Shown here: piece after piece, positions 1-6,489 of the stretch
Layout of the letters: the number at the start of each line of letters is the position of its first letter
Numbering within the stretch: the first letter of the stretch is position 1
Assembly (NCBI GenBank): GCA_937898525.1
Contig: CALCBC010000030.1
Location: 1 to 12,789 of the forward strand
DNA length: 12,789 nt
DNA from: an uncultured Sphingomonadales bacterium
Lineage (GTDB): Bacteria > Pseudomonadota > Alphaproteobacteria > Sphingomonadales > Sphingomonadaceae
Direction: 5' to 3'
Position numbers and translations under genes: made by a program
Notes under the pieces: generated by a model
Seen by the model: the letters and a program-made list of their open reading frames with translations, nothing else
What the model was told of the DNA's origin: nothing
The model's database searches: none

Positions 1-47
1 ACCTCGCGGGCGAACCGCTGCTCGTCGAGGTCATGCCGGCAGGGTGA
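1..47 (+). CDS. Possible 3' end of an upstream gene (partial)
   Basis: One frame entering from the left edge stays open and ends at TGA (45-47), giving the tail LAGEPLLVEVMPAG. GC-rich third positions fit coding DNA in this genome. Fifteen codons are too few to identify a family, and an open frame this short can occur by chance. If real, its end faces the end of the persulfide dioxygenase gene on the other strand. Confidence 0.35.
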   Translation, partial: LAGEPLLVEVMPAG

Positions 48-83
48 ATGCCCGCGCCGCCGACGATACTGGCCGTCGCTTCC

Positions 84-113
84 AAAGGTGCCGGCGAGGG
101 ATTCGCCGGCGCC
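84..113 (-). terminator. Probable intrinsic terminator of the persulfide dioxygenase gene
   Basis: Bases 87-97 and 103-113 form an 11-bp stem (one G-T wobble) with a 5-base loop (98-102). Read on the minus strand, the stem is followed directly by TTT and then GG. It lies 22 bp past the stop codon of the minus-strand gene. The U-tract is short, so termination may be partial. In the plus direction the stem has no T-run. Confidence 0.5.
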
Positions 114-134
114 CGGGAGAAGCGCGGTTGCCGG

Positions 135-1019
135 TCAGACCGCGAGGCCGCGGCGGACGGGCTTTACCGGGATCTTCAGGTAGCTGACGCCGTTGGCCTC
201 GGCCGGCGGAAACCGGCCCGCGCGGATGTTGACCTGGATAGACGGCAACAGCAGCCGCGGGACGGCGAGGCCCGCATCGCGAGCTTCGCGCATCGCGACG
301 AAGTCCTCTTCGGTAACCGCGTCATGGACATGGACGCTGGCGCGGCGCTGCTCGCCGACGGTGCTTTCCCAGCGGTAGTCGTCGCGTCCCGGCGCCTTGT
401 AGTCGTGGCACATGAACAGGCGGGTCTCGTCGGGCAGCGCGAGCAGGCGCCTGATCGAGCGATAGAGTTTGTGCGCATCGCCGCCGGGGAAGTCGGCCCT
501 CGCCGTTCCGTAGTCGGGCATGAATAGCGTGTCGCCGACGAACACCGCGTCGGCGATGCGGTAGGCGATGTCGGCCGGAGTATGGCCGGGCACGTGGAGC
601 GCCTCGACCTCGAGCTCGCCGATGACGAAGCGTTCGCCGTCGGCGAACAGGTGATCGAAGTCCGAACCGTCTGGCCTGAGGTCGTCGGCCGCGAACACCG
701 GTCGGAAGATCTCCTGCACCTCGCGGATGTGCTCGCCGATGCCGATGCGCGCGCCGGTCTCGGACTTGATGAACGGCGCAGCCGAAAGGTGGTCGGCATG
801 GGCGTGGGTTTCGAGCACCCACTCGATCGTCAGCCCCTCGTCGCGCGCGGCGGCGAGGATCGCTTCGGCCGAGCGCACGTCGGCTTCGCCCGAGGCGAGG
901 TCGAAGTCGAGCACCGGGTCGATCACCGCGGCACGGCGCGTGACCGGGTCGCTGACGAGGTAGCTGACCGTGTTGGTCGGCTCGTCGAAGAAGGCACGGA
1001 TGTCGGGTCGAACGGTCAT
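135..1019 (-). CDS. MBL-fold persulfide dioxygenase (ETHE1/Blh-like)
   Basis: A 294-aa metallo-beta-lactamase-fold protein. It carries HAHADH at residues 72-77, PGHT with H146, GDTLF with D163 and CHD with H205. In the ETHE1 family the mononuclear iron is held by two His and one Asp, which here would be H72, H146 and D163. These enzymes oxidise glutathione persulfide to sulfite and glutathione in the cytoplasm. The stretch around 172-188 (RADFPGGDAHKLYRSI) is typical of the Blh/ETHE1 branch. The length is somewhat above the roughly 250 aa of ETHE1 and matches Blh-type proteins of bigR operons. The start is supported by GGAGAG five bases upstream. It diverges from an ArsR regulator, and rhodanese and sulfur permease genes follow that regulator, all pointing to sulfide detoxification. 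Glyoxalase II activity is less likely. Confidence 0.88.
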   Translation of the reverse strand: MTVRPDIRAFFDEPTNTVSYLVSDPVTRRAAVIDPVLDFDLASGEADVRSAEAILAAARDEGLTIEWVLETHAHADHLSAAPFIKSETGARIGIGEHIREVQEIFRPVFAADDLRPDGSDFDHLFADGERFVIGELEVEALHVPGHTPADIAYRIADAVFVGDTLFMPDYGTARADFPGGDAHKLYRSIRRLLALPDETRLFMCHDYKAPGRDDYRWESTVGEQRRASVHVHDAVTEEDFVAMREARDAGLAVPRLLLPSIQVNIRAGRFPPAEANGVSYLKIPVKPVRRGLAV

Positions 1020-1030
1020 CGGAACTCTCC

Positions 1031-1083
1031 AGCTCTTGCGTTGCGCTTGACATATATGAGTAATAACTTATTTAGCAAGAGCT
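1031..1083. promoter_or_regulatory. Divergent promoter/operator region of the sulfur locus
   Basis: The plus-strand promoter has TTGACA at 1047-1052 and a weaker -10 (TATTTA, 1069-1074; 16-bp spacer). The minus-strand promoter has TTGCTA (plus positions 1073-1078) and TATATG (1051-1056), also with 16 bp. The two promoters overlap almost completely. Perfect 9-bp arms AGCTCTTGC (1031-1039) and GCAAGAGCT (1075-1083) bracket them, and AATAA-C-TTATT (1062-1072) lies inside. BigR/SqrR regulators are known to bind AT-rich dyads over promoters, so one bound dimer could shut both directions. Which dyad is the operator is inferred. Confidence 0.6.
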
Positions 1084-1084
1084 A

Positions 1085-1408
1085 ATGAAAATGAGGCCCG
1101 AGATGACGATGGATTTGCCCACGTTCGAAGCACACGCCGCCGGCGTCGCCGCGCTGCTCAAGGCGCTCGGCAACCGGCGCCGGCTGATGGTCATGTGCAA
1201 GCTCGCCGAGCATGGCGAGATGACCGTGAACGCGCTCGCCGAGGACGTCGGGCTGAGCCAGTCGGCGCTCTCGCAGCACCTGGCCAGGATGCGCGAGGAG
1301 GGTCTCGTCACCTTCCGGCGCGAGAGCCAGTCGCTCTGGTACCGGATCGCCGATCCGCGGTGCGAGCGGCTGCTGGCCACGCTCTACGATCTCTACTGCA
1401 AGGAATGA
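1085..1408 (+). CDS. ArsR/SmtB-family persulfide-responsive repressor (BigR/SqrR-like)
   Basis: A 107-aa winged-helix regulator. The HTH recognition segment is LSQSALSQHLARMREEGLV, followed by the wing VTFRRESQSLWYRI. Two cysteines lie where BigR and SqrR form their sensing di- or tetrasulfide: C38 in the helix RLMVMCKLAEHG and C105 in the C-terminal LYDLYCKE. A third, C93, is extra. Metal-binding ArsR motifs are not evident. BigR/SqrR proteins repress sulfide-oxidation genes until reactive sulfur modifies the cysteine pair, and the neighbours here are such genes. The start is ambiguous: ATG codons lie at 1085, 1091, 1103 and 1109. The one at 1103 has TGAGG six bases upstream and may be the true start; the longest form is given. 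It overlaps or abuts the rhodanese gene and is probably cotranscribed with it and the permease. Confidence 0.88.
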   Translation: MKMRPEMTMDLPTFEAHAAGVAALLKALGNRRRLMVMCKLAEHGEMTVNALAEDVGLSQSALSQHLARMREEGLVTFRRESQSLWYRIADPRCERLLATLYDLYCKE

Positions 1409-1413
1409 CTGCG

Positions 1414-1923
1414 ATGACTCTCCCCCGACTCACTCCCACCGAGGCCAAGCGGCTCGCCGAGGCCGGCGCGCGGCTGATCGACATTCGCGGCCGTGACGAA
1501 TTCGCGCGGTCGCGTGTCCCCGGTGCGGTCAACCGTCCAATCGACGAACTCGGTCCGCTCGAGGACGACGCCCCTGTGGTGTTCCTGTGCCGCTCGGGCA
1601 TGCGCACCGCGGGCAACGCGGCGCGGCTCGCCGATTGCTGCACCGGCAAGGCCTATATCCTCGAGGGCGGTATCGACGCCTGGAAAGCGGCCGGGCTGCC
1701 GGTCGAGGAAGACAACGGCCAGCCGCTCGAGCTTATGCGCCAAGTGCAGATCGCCGCCGGCTCGCTGGTGCTCGCGGGCGTCGCGCTCGGCTTCGGGGCA
1801 TCGCCGCTGTTCTTCGGACTCGCCGCCTTTGTCGGCGCCGGGTTGATCGTCGCCGGCGCCACCGGCTGGTGCGGCATGGCCAGGCTGCTTGCCGCCATGC
1901 CGTGGAACCGGCAGGCGGCCTGA
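1414..1923 (+). CDS. Rhodanese-domain protein fused to a DUF2892 membrane domain
   Basis: A 169-aa protein. The N-terminal rhodanese domain (about 8-105) has DIRGRDEF and the active-site loop CRSGMRT with catalytic C59. The C-terminal part (about 110-160) has two hydrophobic segments (SLVLAGVALGFGA and LFFGLAAFVGAGLIVAGATG) followed by WCGMARLL, as in DUF2892. This resembles the membrane rhodanese YgaP. The rhodanese face would be cytoplasmic and transfer persulfide sulfur at the membrane. ATG 1414 is preferred because AAGGA (1400-1404) lies nine bases upstream. ATG 1405 overlaps the regulator stop as ATGA but has the Shine-Dalgarno directly adjacent. It probably acts between the dioxygenase and the downstream permease. 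A CC pair (DCCTGK) after the active site is an additional cysteine feature. Confidence 0.88.
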   Translation: MTLPRLTPTEAKRLAEAGARLIDIRGRDEFARSRVPGAVNRPIDELGPLEDDAPVVFLCRSGMRTAGNAARLADCCTGKAYILEGGIDAWKAAGLPVEEDNGQPLELMRQVQIAAGSLVLAGVALGFGASPLFFGLAAFVGAGLIVAGATGWCGMARLLAAMPWNRQAA

Positions 1924-1938
1924 GCCGGGACCACCCCG

Positions 1939-2739
1939 ATGGATCCGGCCATGATCGTCACCGCCCTGCTTGCAGGCTTGCTGATCGGCGCGGTGCTCGG
2001 TCTGGTCGGAGGCGGCGGCTCGATCCTCGCGGTGCCGATGCTGATCTACGGCGTCGGCGTGGACTCCCCGCATGCGGCGATCGGCACGGCGGCGGTGGCC
2101 GTGGCGCTCAACGCCGCCGTGGGGATGGCGGGCCACGCGCGGGCCAACAACGTCAAGTGGCCCTGCGGACTGGTGTTTGCGGCGGCCGGCGTGGCCGGCG
2201 CCTTGCTCGGTGCCGAGGCGGGCAAGATGGTCGAAGGCGAGCTGCTGCTGGGCCTGTTCGGCCTGTTGATGATGGCCGTCGGCGTGGCGATGCTGCGGAG
2301 GGGCGCCGCTCCGGAAGATCCGGGCGTGCGCCTGACCCGTTCGAGCGCCGGCCGGTTGTTGCCACGCTTGGTGCCGGCCGGGTTCGGCGTGGGACTGCTG
2401 GCCGGCTTCTTCGGCATCGGCGGCGGCTTCCTCATCGTGCCGGCACTCGTTGCGGCGACGGCCATGCCGCTGAGCATGGCGATCGGAACCTCGCTGGTCG
2501 TGGTGACCGCGCTCGGTGCGAGCACGGCCGGCTCCTATGCTCTGTCAGGGTACGTCGACTGGCCACTGGTCGCGCTGCTGTTGCTCGGCGGCGCTGCCGG
2601 AACCTTGCCCGGGCAATGGGCAGGCCGGCGGCTGGCGCAGCGCAAGCGGATGCTCAACGCCGCGTTCGTGGCGCTGGTCATCGCTGTCGGCGGATACATC
2701 GTGGCCGAGGGGCTGGCCCGGCTTAGTCCGCTCAGTTGA
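1939..2739 (+). CDS. TauE/SafE (TSUP) family sulfur-compound permease
   Basis: A 266-aa, very hydrophobic protein with about eight membrane segments. It has the internal duplication typical of TSUP carriers: the N-terminal half carries GLVGGGGSILAVPMLIYGVG (about 22-41) and the second half repeats it as FFGIGGGFLIVPALV (about 155-169). TSUP proteins move sulfite, thiosulfate, sulfoacetate or similar anions across the inner membrane. The substrate here is not shown by sequence, but sulfite export (the dioxygenase product) fits the operon. The start codon lies 15 bp after the rhodanese stop, implying cotranscription. The last 8 bp overlap the end of the convergent Usg gene, leaving no room for a separate terminator between them. 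Confidence 0.88.
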   Translation: MDPAMIVTALLAGLLIGAVLGLVGGGGSILAVPMLIYGVGVDSPHAAIGTAAVAVALNAAVGMAGHARANNVKWPCGLVFAAAGVAGALLGAEAGKMVEGELLLGLFGLLMMAVGVAMLRRGAAPEDPGVRLTRSSAGRLLPRLVPAGFGVGLLAGFFGIGGGFLIVPALVAATAMPLSMAIGTSLVVVTALGASTAGSYALSGYVDWPLVALLLLGGAAGTLPGQWAGRRLAQRKRMLNAAFVALVIAVGGYIVAEGLARLSPLS

Positions 2740-3001
2740 TCGTGATGACGCCGTCCACCGCGTGCCACTCGGCCGGGCCGATCAGGTGCTTGTGGGCGAC
2801 GCGGACCGAGTGCAGCACCGCTTCGATCTCGCGGCGCCAGTAGGCCAGGAAGCGGTCGAGCTCGGGGAACGCGGGGGCGATGTCGTACTGCTGCATGACG
2901 AAGGCCTGCAGCAGGCTCGGGTGATCCGGCATGTAGTAGTGGATCTGCACGGTCGAGAGGCCGTAGCCTTCGATCTGACGAACGAAATCCCCGTCTGTCA
3001 T
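2732..3001 (-). CDS. usg: Usg family protein
   Basis: An 89-aa soluble protein with the hallmark segments of the alphaproteobacterial Usg family: GYGLSTVQIHYYMPDHPSLLQ, FPELDRFLAYWRREIEAVLHSVRVAHKHL and IGPAEWHAVDGV. The family name comes from a gene upstream of trpF in Caulobacter; its biochemical role is unknown. Full length, with a strong AGGAGGA Shine-Dalgarno (plus positions 3012-3018) ten bases before the ATG. It is not next to trp genes here, so linkage to tryptophan synthesis is not retained. It may have its own weak promoter in the 100-bp gap (TTGCCG, 16 bp, AAGAAT on the minus strand) or be read from the upstream yqaA-like gene. Confidence 0.85.
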   Translation of the reverse strand: MTDGDFVRQIEGYGLSTVQIHYYMPDHPSLLQAFVMQQYDIAPAFPELDRFLAYWRREIEAVLHSVRVAHKHLIGPAEWHAVDGVITIN

Positions 3002-3101
3002 CGGCGCGAAATCCTCCTGATGGACGAAGCGCGTTGACGACGATTCTTACACCACAAAGTTTCCCGGCAAATGAACGGACAGCGCTTTTCCCCGGCAGGG
3101 G

Positions 3102-3743
3102 TCAGGCGATGCGCGGGTCGAGCGCGGCGGCTTCGCACTTGTCGCGGGTCTCCTCGCCGCCGCCTTCGATGAGGGTCAGCGCAAGGAAGCCGCCGATCAC
3201 CAGCACGACGAAGGCGGCGGTGACCATGCCGAGGTACTTGTCGACGAAGCGCTTGATCGGGGCCCCGAACAGGCGGAACAGCACGCCGACGATCATGAAG
3301 CTGATCGAGCGGCTGACGAGGCTGGCGAGGACGAAGCTGACGAGGTTCATGCCGATGAACCCGGCGGTGATCGTCAGCAGCTTGAACGGGATCGGCGTGG
3401 CGCCCTTGATCATGATGATCTCGGCGCCGTACTCGCGCAGGTAGCAGGCGGCGACCGGGAAGCTCTCGGTCATGCCGAGCAGCGCGAGCAGCTCGGTGCC
3501 GACGGTGTCGTAGAGCCCCCAGCCGATCGCGTAGCCGAGCAGGCCGCCGGCGACCGAGGCGAGGGTGGCGATGACCGCGAAGCGGATCGCCTTCTTCGGC
3601 TCGGCGAGACACATCAGCCCGAGCAGCGGGTGCGGCGGGATCGGGAAGAAGCTCGCCTCGATGAAGGCGAACATCGCCAGCCACCACTCGGCCTGCGGGT
3701 GGGCGGCCTTGGCGAGCGTCCAGTCGTAAAGGCGGCGGAGCAT
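3102..3743 (-). CDS. YqaA-type DedA/VTT-domain membrane protein
   Basis: A 213-aa inner-membrane protein with about five hydrophobic segments. The DedA/VTT signature is clear: E29 and FFPIPPHPLLGLM (32-44) in the first re-entrant region, a glycine-rich helix (VAGGLLGYAIGWGLYD) and KGATPIPFKLLTITAGFI (113-130) in the second. DedA/VTT proteins act in lipid-carrier or phospholipid scrambling and in membrane homeostasis; the substrate of YqaA-type members is not established. The start at plus position 3743 gives the expected N-terminus. A TATATA palindrome (3786-3791) upstream could serve as its -10 box but no convincing -35 is visible. It is divergent from the GTA cluster and marks that cluster's left border. 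Confidence 0.85.
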   Translation of the reverse strand: MLRRLYDWTLAKAAHPQAEWWLAMFAFIEASFFPIPPHPLLGLMCLAEPKKAIRFAVIATLASVAGGLLGYAIGWGLYDTVGTELLALLGMTESFPVAACYLREYGAEIIMIKGATPIPFKLLTITAGFIGMNLVSFVLASLVSRSISFMIVGVLFRLFGAPIKRFVDKYLGMVTAAFVVLVIGGFLALTLIEGGGEETRDKCEAAALDPRIA

Positions 3744-3811
3744 CGGCGCGCCCTAATGGACCGGCGCGAGCCGCGCAATAGGGCCTATATAACCCATTTG
3801 GCAAATTGAAC

Positions 3812-3840
3812 TTGACATTGCAACGCTGTTGTGGTACATA
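3812..3840 (+). promoter_or_regulatory. Probable promoter of the GTA structural cluster
   Basis: A perfect -35 TTGACA (3812-3817), a 17-bp spacer and TACATA (3835-3840). The expected transcript start near 3847 gives a leader of about 65 bases before the terminase start. A short dyad, ATTTG-G-CAAAT (3796-3806), lies just upstream of the -35 box where an activator could bind. In Rhodobacter and Caulobacter, GTA clusters are switched on by GafA or GafYZ; whether such a factor acts here is unknown. Confidence 0.65.
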
Positions 3841-3910
3841 TCAGGAAGATCGCGATGGTGCGAGTCGCCACGACCCGCTCCTCGCTCCCTTCCTGACATG
3901 GATACCGACG

Positions 3911-4405
3911 ATGACCGAGCCGCAAGTCCGGCGGCGCGCGGCGGCGCGCGCCGCTGCCGAACCCGACCGCCGCGTGTGGATGCCGCCGTTCCTCGCCGCG
4001 CTGGCCGAGACTTCGAACGTGAAGAGGGCGGCCAAGACCGCCGGCGTCTCGACCTCGACGGTCTACGACTTCAAGCGCCGCAACCAAGCCTTTGCCCGCG
4101 AATGGCGCGCGGCGCTGTGCGAGGGTTACGACCATCTCGAGATGGAGCTGCTCTGCCGCCTGCGCGAGGGCGAGATCAAGCGCGCGCCCGGGGCCAAGAC
4201 CGGCGTACGTACGTTCGACAACCCGACCTCGTACCGGCTGCTGATGGTCCACCGCGAGGAAGTGCTCAAGGAACGCGCCCAGCGTGCCAACGTGAGCGCT
4301 GCCGAAGTGCGCGCCGCGATCGAGCGCAAGGTCGCGGCGATCCGGGCGAGAGTCGAGGCGCGAGAACAGGCTGGGCGCGAGCGGGATGACGGCGATGACG
4401 GGTGA
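3911..4405 (+). CDS. Phage/GTA small terminase-like protein (g1 position)
   Basis: A 164-aa basic and acidic, helical protein. A helix-turn-helix (about 36-65: NVKRAAKTAGVSTSTVYDFK and following) is typical of phage small terminase subunits that recognise DNA for packaging. A long charged helix (about 118-155) could mediate oligomerisation. It is the first gene after the promoter and overlaps the large terminase by 20 bp, as expected for a terminase pair. No other in-frame ATG exists downstream of the predicted transcript start, so 3911 is the only plausible ATG even though the Shine-Dalgarno is poor. The frame stays open further upstream, but only from codons before the promoter. In GTAs this subunit is thought to have lost sequence-specific packaging; that cannot be judged here. 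Confidence 0.75.
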   Translation: MTEPQVRRRAAARAAAEPDRRVWMPPFLAALAETSNVKRAAKTAGVSTSTVYDFKRRNQAFAREWRAALCEGYDHLEMELLCRLREGEIKRAPGAKTGVRTFDNPTSYRLLMVHREEVLKERAQRANVSAAEVRAAIERKVAAIRARVEAREQAGRERDDGDDG

Positions 4406-5711
4406 TCCCGAAGCGTGGCTGCTCAGCGCGCAGGAGCGGGACAAGGCCGACCTGGTCAGGCGCCTGCGGCCCGAGGAGCGCGACGCCTATCCGTACACCT
4501 TCAGCGCCACGGCCCATCCCGGCCAGCTGCCGCCGCCGGGCGAGTGGCGGACCTGGCTGGTGCTCGCCGGGCGCGGCTTCGGCAAGACCCGCGCGGGCGC
4601 CGAATGGGTCCGCGCGGCGGCCGAAGCCGATCCGACCGCGCGGATCGCGCTGGTCGCCGCCACGCTCGGCGAGGCCCGCGCGGTGATGGTCGAGGGCGAC
4701 AGCGGGCTGCTCGCCTGCTGCCAGCCCAATGCGCGGCCGCAGTTCGAGCCGAGCCTGCGCCGGGTCACCTTCGCCAACGGCGCGCTCGCGTTCCTCTACG
4801 GGGCGAACGAGCCCGAGGCGCTGCGCGGGCCGCAGCACAGCCACGCCTGGTGCGACGAGATCGGCAAGTGGCCGAACGCCCACGAGCGGGCGACGCGGGC
4901 GTGGGACAACCTGCTGCTCGGGTTGCGGCTCGGCGACCGGCCGCGCGTGGCCGCGACGACCACGCCGCGCGCGGTGCCGCTGGTGCGGCGGCTGCTCGGC
5001 AACGAGGCGACCGTCGTGACGCGCGGCCGGACCGACGAGAACGGGTTCCTGTCCCCCCGCTTCCGGAGGGCGATCAAGGTCGAGTTCGGCCGCTCGCTGC
5101 TCGCGCGGCAGGAACTCGAGGGCGAGCTGGTCGACGAGATCGAGGGCGCGCTGTGGAGCCGGGCGCTGCTCGAAAGCTGCCGCGAGGAGGCGGCGAGCTG
5201 CCCGCCGCAGAGAGTGGTGATGGGCGTCGATCCGCCGGCCTCGACCGGGGGCGACGCCTGCGGGATCGCGGTCTGCGCGCTGGGCGAGGACGGGATCGCG
5301 CGCGTGCTGGCCGACAAGTCGGTCCGCCGCGCGACGCCGGAGCGCTGGGCGCGCGCCGTGGCGGACGCAGCGCGAGCCTGGCAGGCCGACCGGGTGGTGG
5401 CCGAGGCCAACAACGGCGGCGAAATGGTTCGCAGCGTGCTCCATGCGGCCGACATCGCGCTGCCGGTGCGGCTGGTCCACGCGAGCCGCGGCAAGGTGGC
5501 GCGGGCCGAGCCGGTCGCGGCGCTCTACGAGAGCGGGCGCGTGCGGCACGTCGGGCAGCTGCCCGAGCTGGAGGACGAGCTGTGCGGGTTGCTGGCCGGT
5601 GGCGGCTACGAGGGGCCCGGGCGTTCGCCTGATCGGGCCGACGCGCTGGTCTGGGCGCTGAGCGAGCTGATGCTGAGCCGGCGCGGCGAGCCGAGGGTGC
5701 GGCTCGTCTAG
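4386..5711 (+). CDS. terL: Terminase large subunit (GTA/phage DNA-packaging ATPase-nuclease, g2)
   Basis: A 441-aa protein with the full set of TerL motifs. Walker A is GRGFGKT (62-68), the Walker B region ends in WCDE (155-158), and TTTPR (191-195) is the coupling motif. The C-terminal RNase H-like nuclease begins at VVMGVDPPAS with D282, continues through VVAEANNGGEMV, and ends near SPDRADALVWAL with a final acidic residue. The enzyme pumps DNA into the prohead at the portal and cuts it. All motifs look intact. The start at 4386 gives a 20-bp overlap with the small terminase; ATG 4395 is a second option. No gene follows immediately: about 780 bp of repeat-bearing DNA separate it from the portal gene, whereas these genes are close together in RcGTA. 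Confidence 0.93.
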   Translation: MTAMTGDPEAWLLSAQERDKADLVRRLRPEERDAYPYTFSATAHPGQLPPPGEWRTWLVLAGRGFGKTRAGAEWVRAAAEADPTARIALVAATLGEARAVMVEGDSGLLACCQPNARPQFEPSLRRVTFANGALAFLYGANEPEALRGPQHSHAWCDEIGKWPNAHERATRAWDNLLLGLRLGDRPRVAATTTPRAVPLVRRLLGNEATVVTRGRTDENGFLSPRFRRAIKVEFGRSLLARQELEGELVDEIEGALWSRALLESCREEAASCPPQRVVMGVDPPASTGGDACGIAVCALGEDGIARVLADKSVRRATPERWARAVADAARAWQADRVVAEANNGGEMVRSVLHAADIALPVRLVHASRGKVARAEPVAALYESGRVRHVGQLPELEDELCGLLAGGGYEGPGRSPDRADALVWALSELMLSRRGEPRVRLV

Positions 5712-5830
5712 GGGCGGACGCAGGGCATCGGAGCGCACGCTGAAAGGTGTGAATAACAACCTGATTTTAACCGTAAATCGTGCGCGCGTGTCGGATTTCT
5801 ACAATTCTGCGGCCGCGAAATACGCCAGAA

Positions 5831-5842
5831 GGTAGCGCTACC
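5831..5842. promoter_or_regulatory. Perfect palindrome GGTAGCGCTACC, LacI-family operator-like
   Basis: A 12-bp perfect dyad with a central AGCGCT. LacI/GalR-family operators share a central CG in an ANCGNT core, which this matches. It stands 22 bp before the ATG of a small ORF and 25 bp after a TACAAT hexamer. The dyad does not extend further (A on both flanks). No LacI-family gene is present in the window, so function is inferred from the pattern alone. Confidence 0.4.
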
Positions 5843-5863
5843 ATAGCAAGAGTGGGGGCTGGA

Positions 5864-6025
5864 ATGGCAAGAAGATCGCATCCGTACTTCGGCCAGATCA
5901 ACCGCCTCGAGGCGGGGCGCATCGCGCTGCCGCGCGATACCCGCGGGCGTGCGCCACGGCTGACGCCTGATGAAGAGCCGGGAGTGCTGTGGGACGCATT
6001 TCGCGGGGACCCAGAGCCGGTTTAG
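5864..6025 (+). CDS. Small hypothetical protein (53 aa), doubtful
   Basis: An ATG preceded by GGGGG/GGA purines opens a 53-codon frame with the basic N-terminus MARRSHPYFGQINRLEAGR and an acidic C-terminus (DEEPGVLWDAFRGDPEPV). I do not recognise a family. An in-frame upstream start at 5780 would add 28 residues, but those overlap the AT-rich, promoter-like DNA and the palindrome. Third positions are GC-rich, consistent with but not proof of coding. It follows the LacI-operator-like palindrome and precedes the repeat block, so it may be an accessory gene that entered the cluster with the repeats, or a chance ORF. Confidence 0.35.
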   Translation: MARRSHPYFGQINRLEAGRIALPRDTRGRAPRLTPDEEPGVLWDAFRGDPEPV

Positions 6026-6075
6026 GCAGCGCGAGCAAGACACGTGGGATGATGAGGCGAGGGTGTGACTGACGG

Positions 6076-6104
6076 CCTCCGCCGCCTTCGGCGGCACCTC
6101 CCCC
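6076..6104. repeat. 29-bp repeat, copy A, with GCCGCC-TTC-GGCGGC hairpin
   Basis: This copy matches 6332-6360 at 28 of 29 positions (C versus G near the right end) in the same orientation. It contains the dyad GCCGCCTTCGGCGGC and ends in a C-tract. It marks the 3' side of the DUF559 remnant, whose last codons run to within two bases of it. C/G-tract repeats with this hairpin are common between genes in sphingomonads (recalled, not searched). Confidence 0.7.
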
Positions 6105-6105
6105 C

Positions 6106-6330
6106 TCAACGGGGGCGGTGCCGAGCATAGCGAAGCGGAGGGGGCCGTTTGCGGTCTTCGTCGGCAATCAGCCGAACGATCCCTTCGCGGCTGGTCTCGT
6201 CGAGGACGTCGGCAGCGGCGATGCGCAGGACGCGGATGCCGCGGCCGGCGAGCCAGGCGTCGCGGCGGGCGTCGCGCGCGGGCAGAGGTTTCGGCTGGAG
6301 CTCGCATCGTACCCGGCCCCGCTGCTGGCC
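6106..6330 (-). pseudogene. Remnant of a DUF559-type (Vsr-like) endonuclease gene
   Basis: On the minus strand one frame reads GQQRGRVRCELQPKPLPARD, then ARRDAWLAGRGIRVLRIAAA, then DVLDETSREGIVRLIADEDR and a stop. The core RDARRDAWLAGRGIRVLRI..DVL is the C-terminal half of DUF559 proteins, small nucleases related to the very-short-patch-repair endonuclease fold. The N-terminal half, with the catalytic acidic residues, is absent. Upstream of about 6330 the frame runs into repeat DNA encoding only Gly/Ala/Glu runs. The C-terminal tail (PPPLRYARHRPR) also appears to be repeat-derived. It lies antisense to the GTA genes and is very probably non-functional. The family call rests on pattern memory, not a search. 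Confidence 0.6.
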
Positions 6331-6331
6331 G

Positions 6332-6360
6332 CCTCCGCCGCCTTCGGCGGCAGCTCCCCC
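6332..6360. repeat. 29-bp repeat, copy B
   Basis: A direct repeat of 6076-6104 with one mismatch, bounding the DUF559 remnant on its 5' side. To its right, GCCGTTTGCGG (6398-6408) recurs from the right flank of copy A (around 6144-6154), followed by an inverted version of the GGAGGGGGCC motif. The repeated unit is therefore larger than 29 bp and partly rearranged. Confidence 0.65.
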
Positions 6361-6489
6361 GTGCCCGGCGGAGGATGGGGGGCGATTTCACCGCCGCCGT
6401 TTGCGGCCCCTCTCCGTAGCGTGGGGATGGGGCCGGTTCATCTCGAGATGGATCCGTCGTGGATCAAGCAAAACAGAAAGGGTCGGGCC

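Larger units (their letters stand above)
5712..6489. other. Long terminase-portal gap with palindrome, repeats and gene remnant
   Basis: A stretch of 778 bp without a recognised GTA gene. The first 130 bp are AT-richer than the surroundings and include TACAAT (5800-5805) as a possible -10 without a good -35. Then come a perfect 12-bp palindrome, a doubtful 53-codon ORF, an antisense DUF559 remnant and two near-identical 29-bp repeats. The last 65 bp, before the portal start, hold a weak AAAGGG Shine-Dalgarno. The gap interrupts an otherwise compact cluster. Confidence 0.7.

Noticed and set aside
3744..3910. Attachment site or tRNA at the left border of the phage-like cluster
   Set aside because: No tRNA-like sequence is present and no long repeat from this region recurs in the window. 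Only a promoter is supported.
4266..5759. Minus-strand open frame of 497 codons
   Set aside because: It is antisense to the motif-complete large terminase. Its composition (Arg, Pro, Ala, Gln rich, no motifs) is the usual shadow of a high-GC gene.
6118..6489. In-frame upstream extension of the portal gene (start at 6118)
   Set aside because: This part is antisense to the DUF559 remnant and reads through repeat DNA. ATG 6490 has a Shine-Dalgarno, gives the expected N-terminus and matches the family length.
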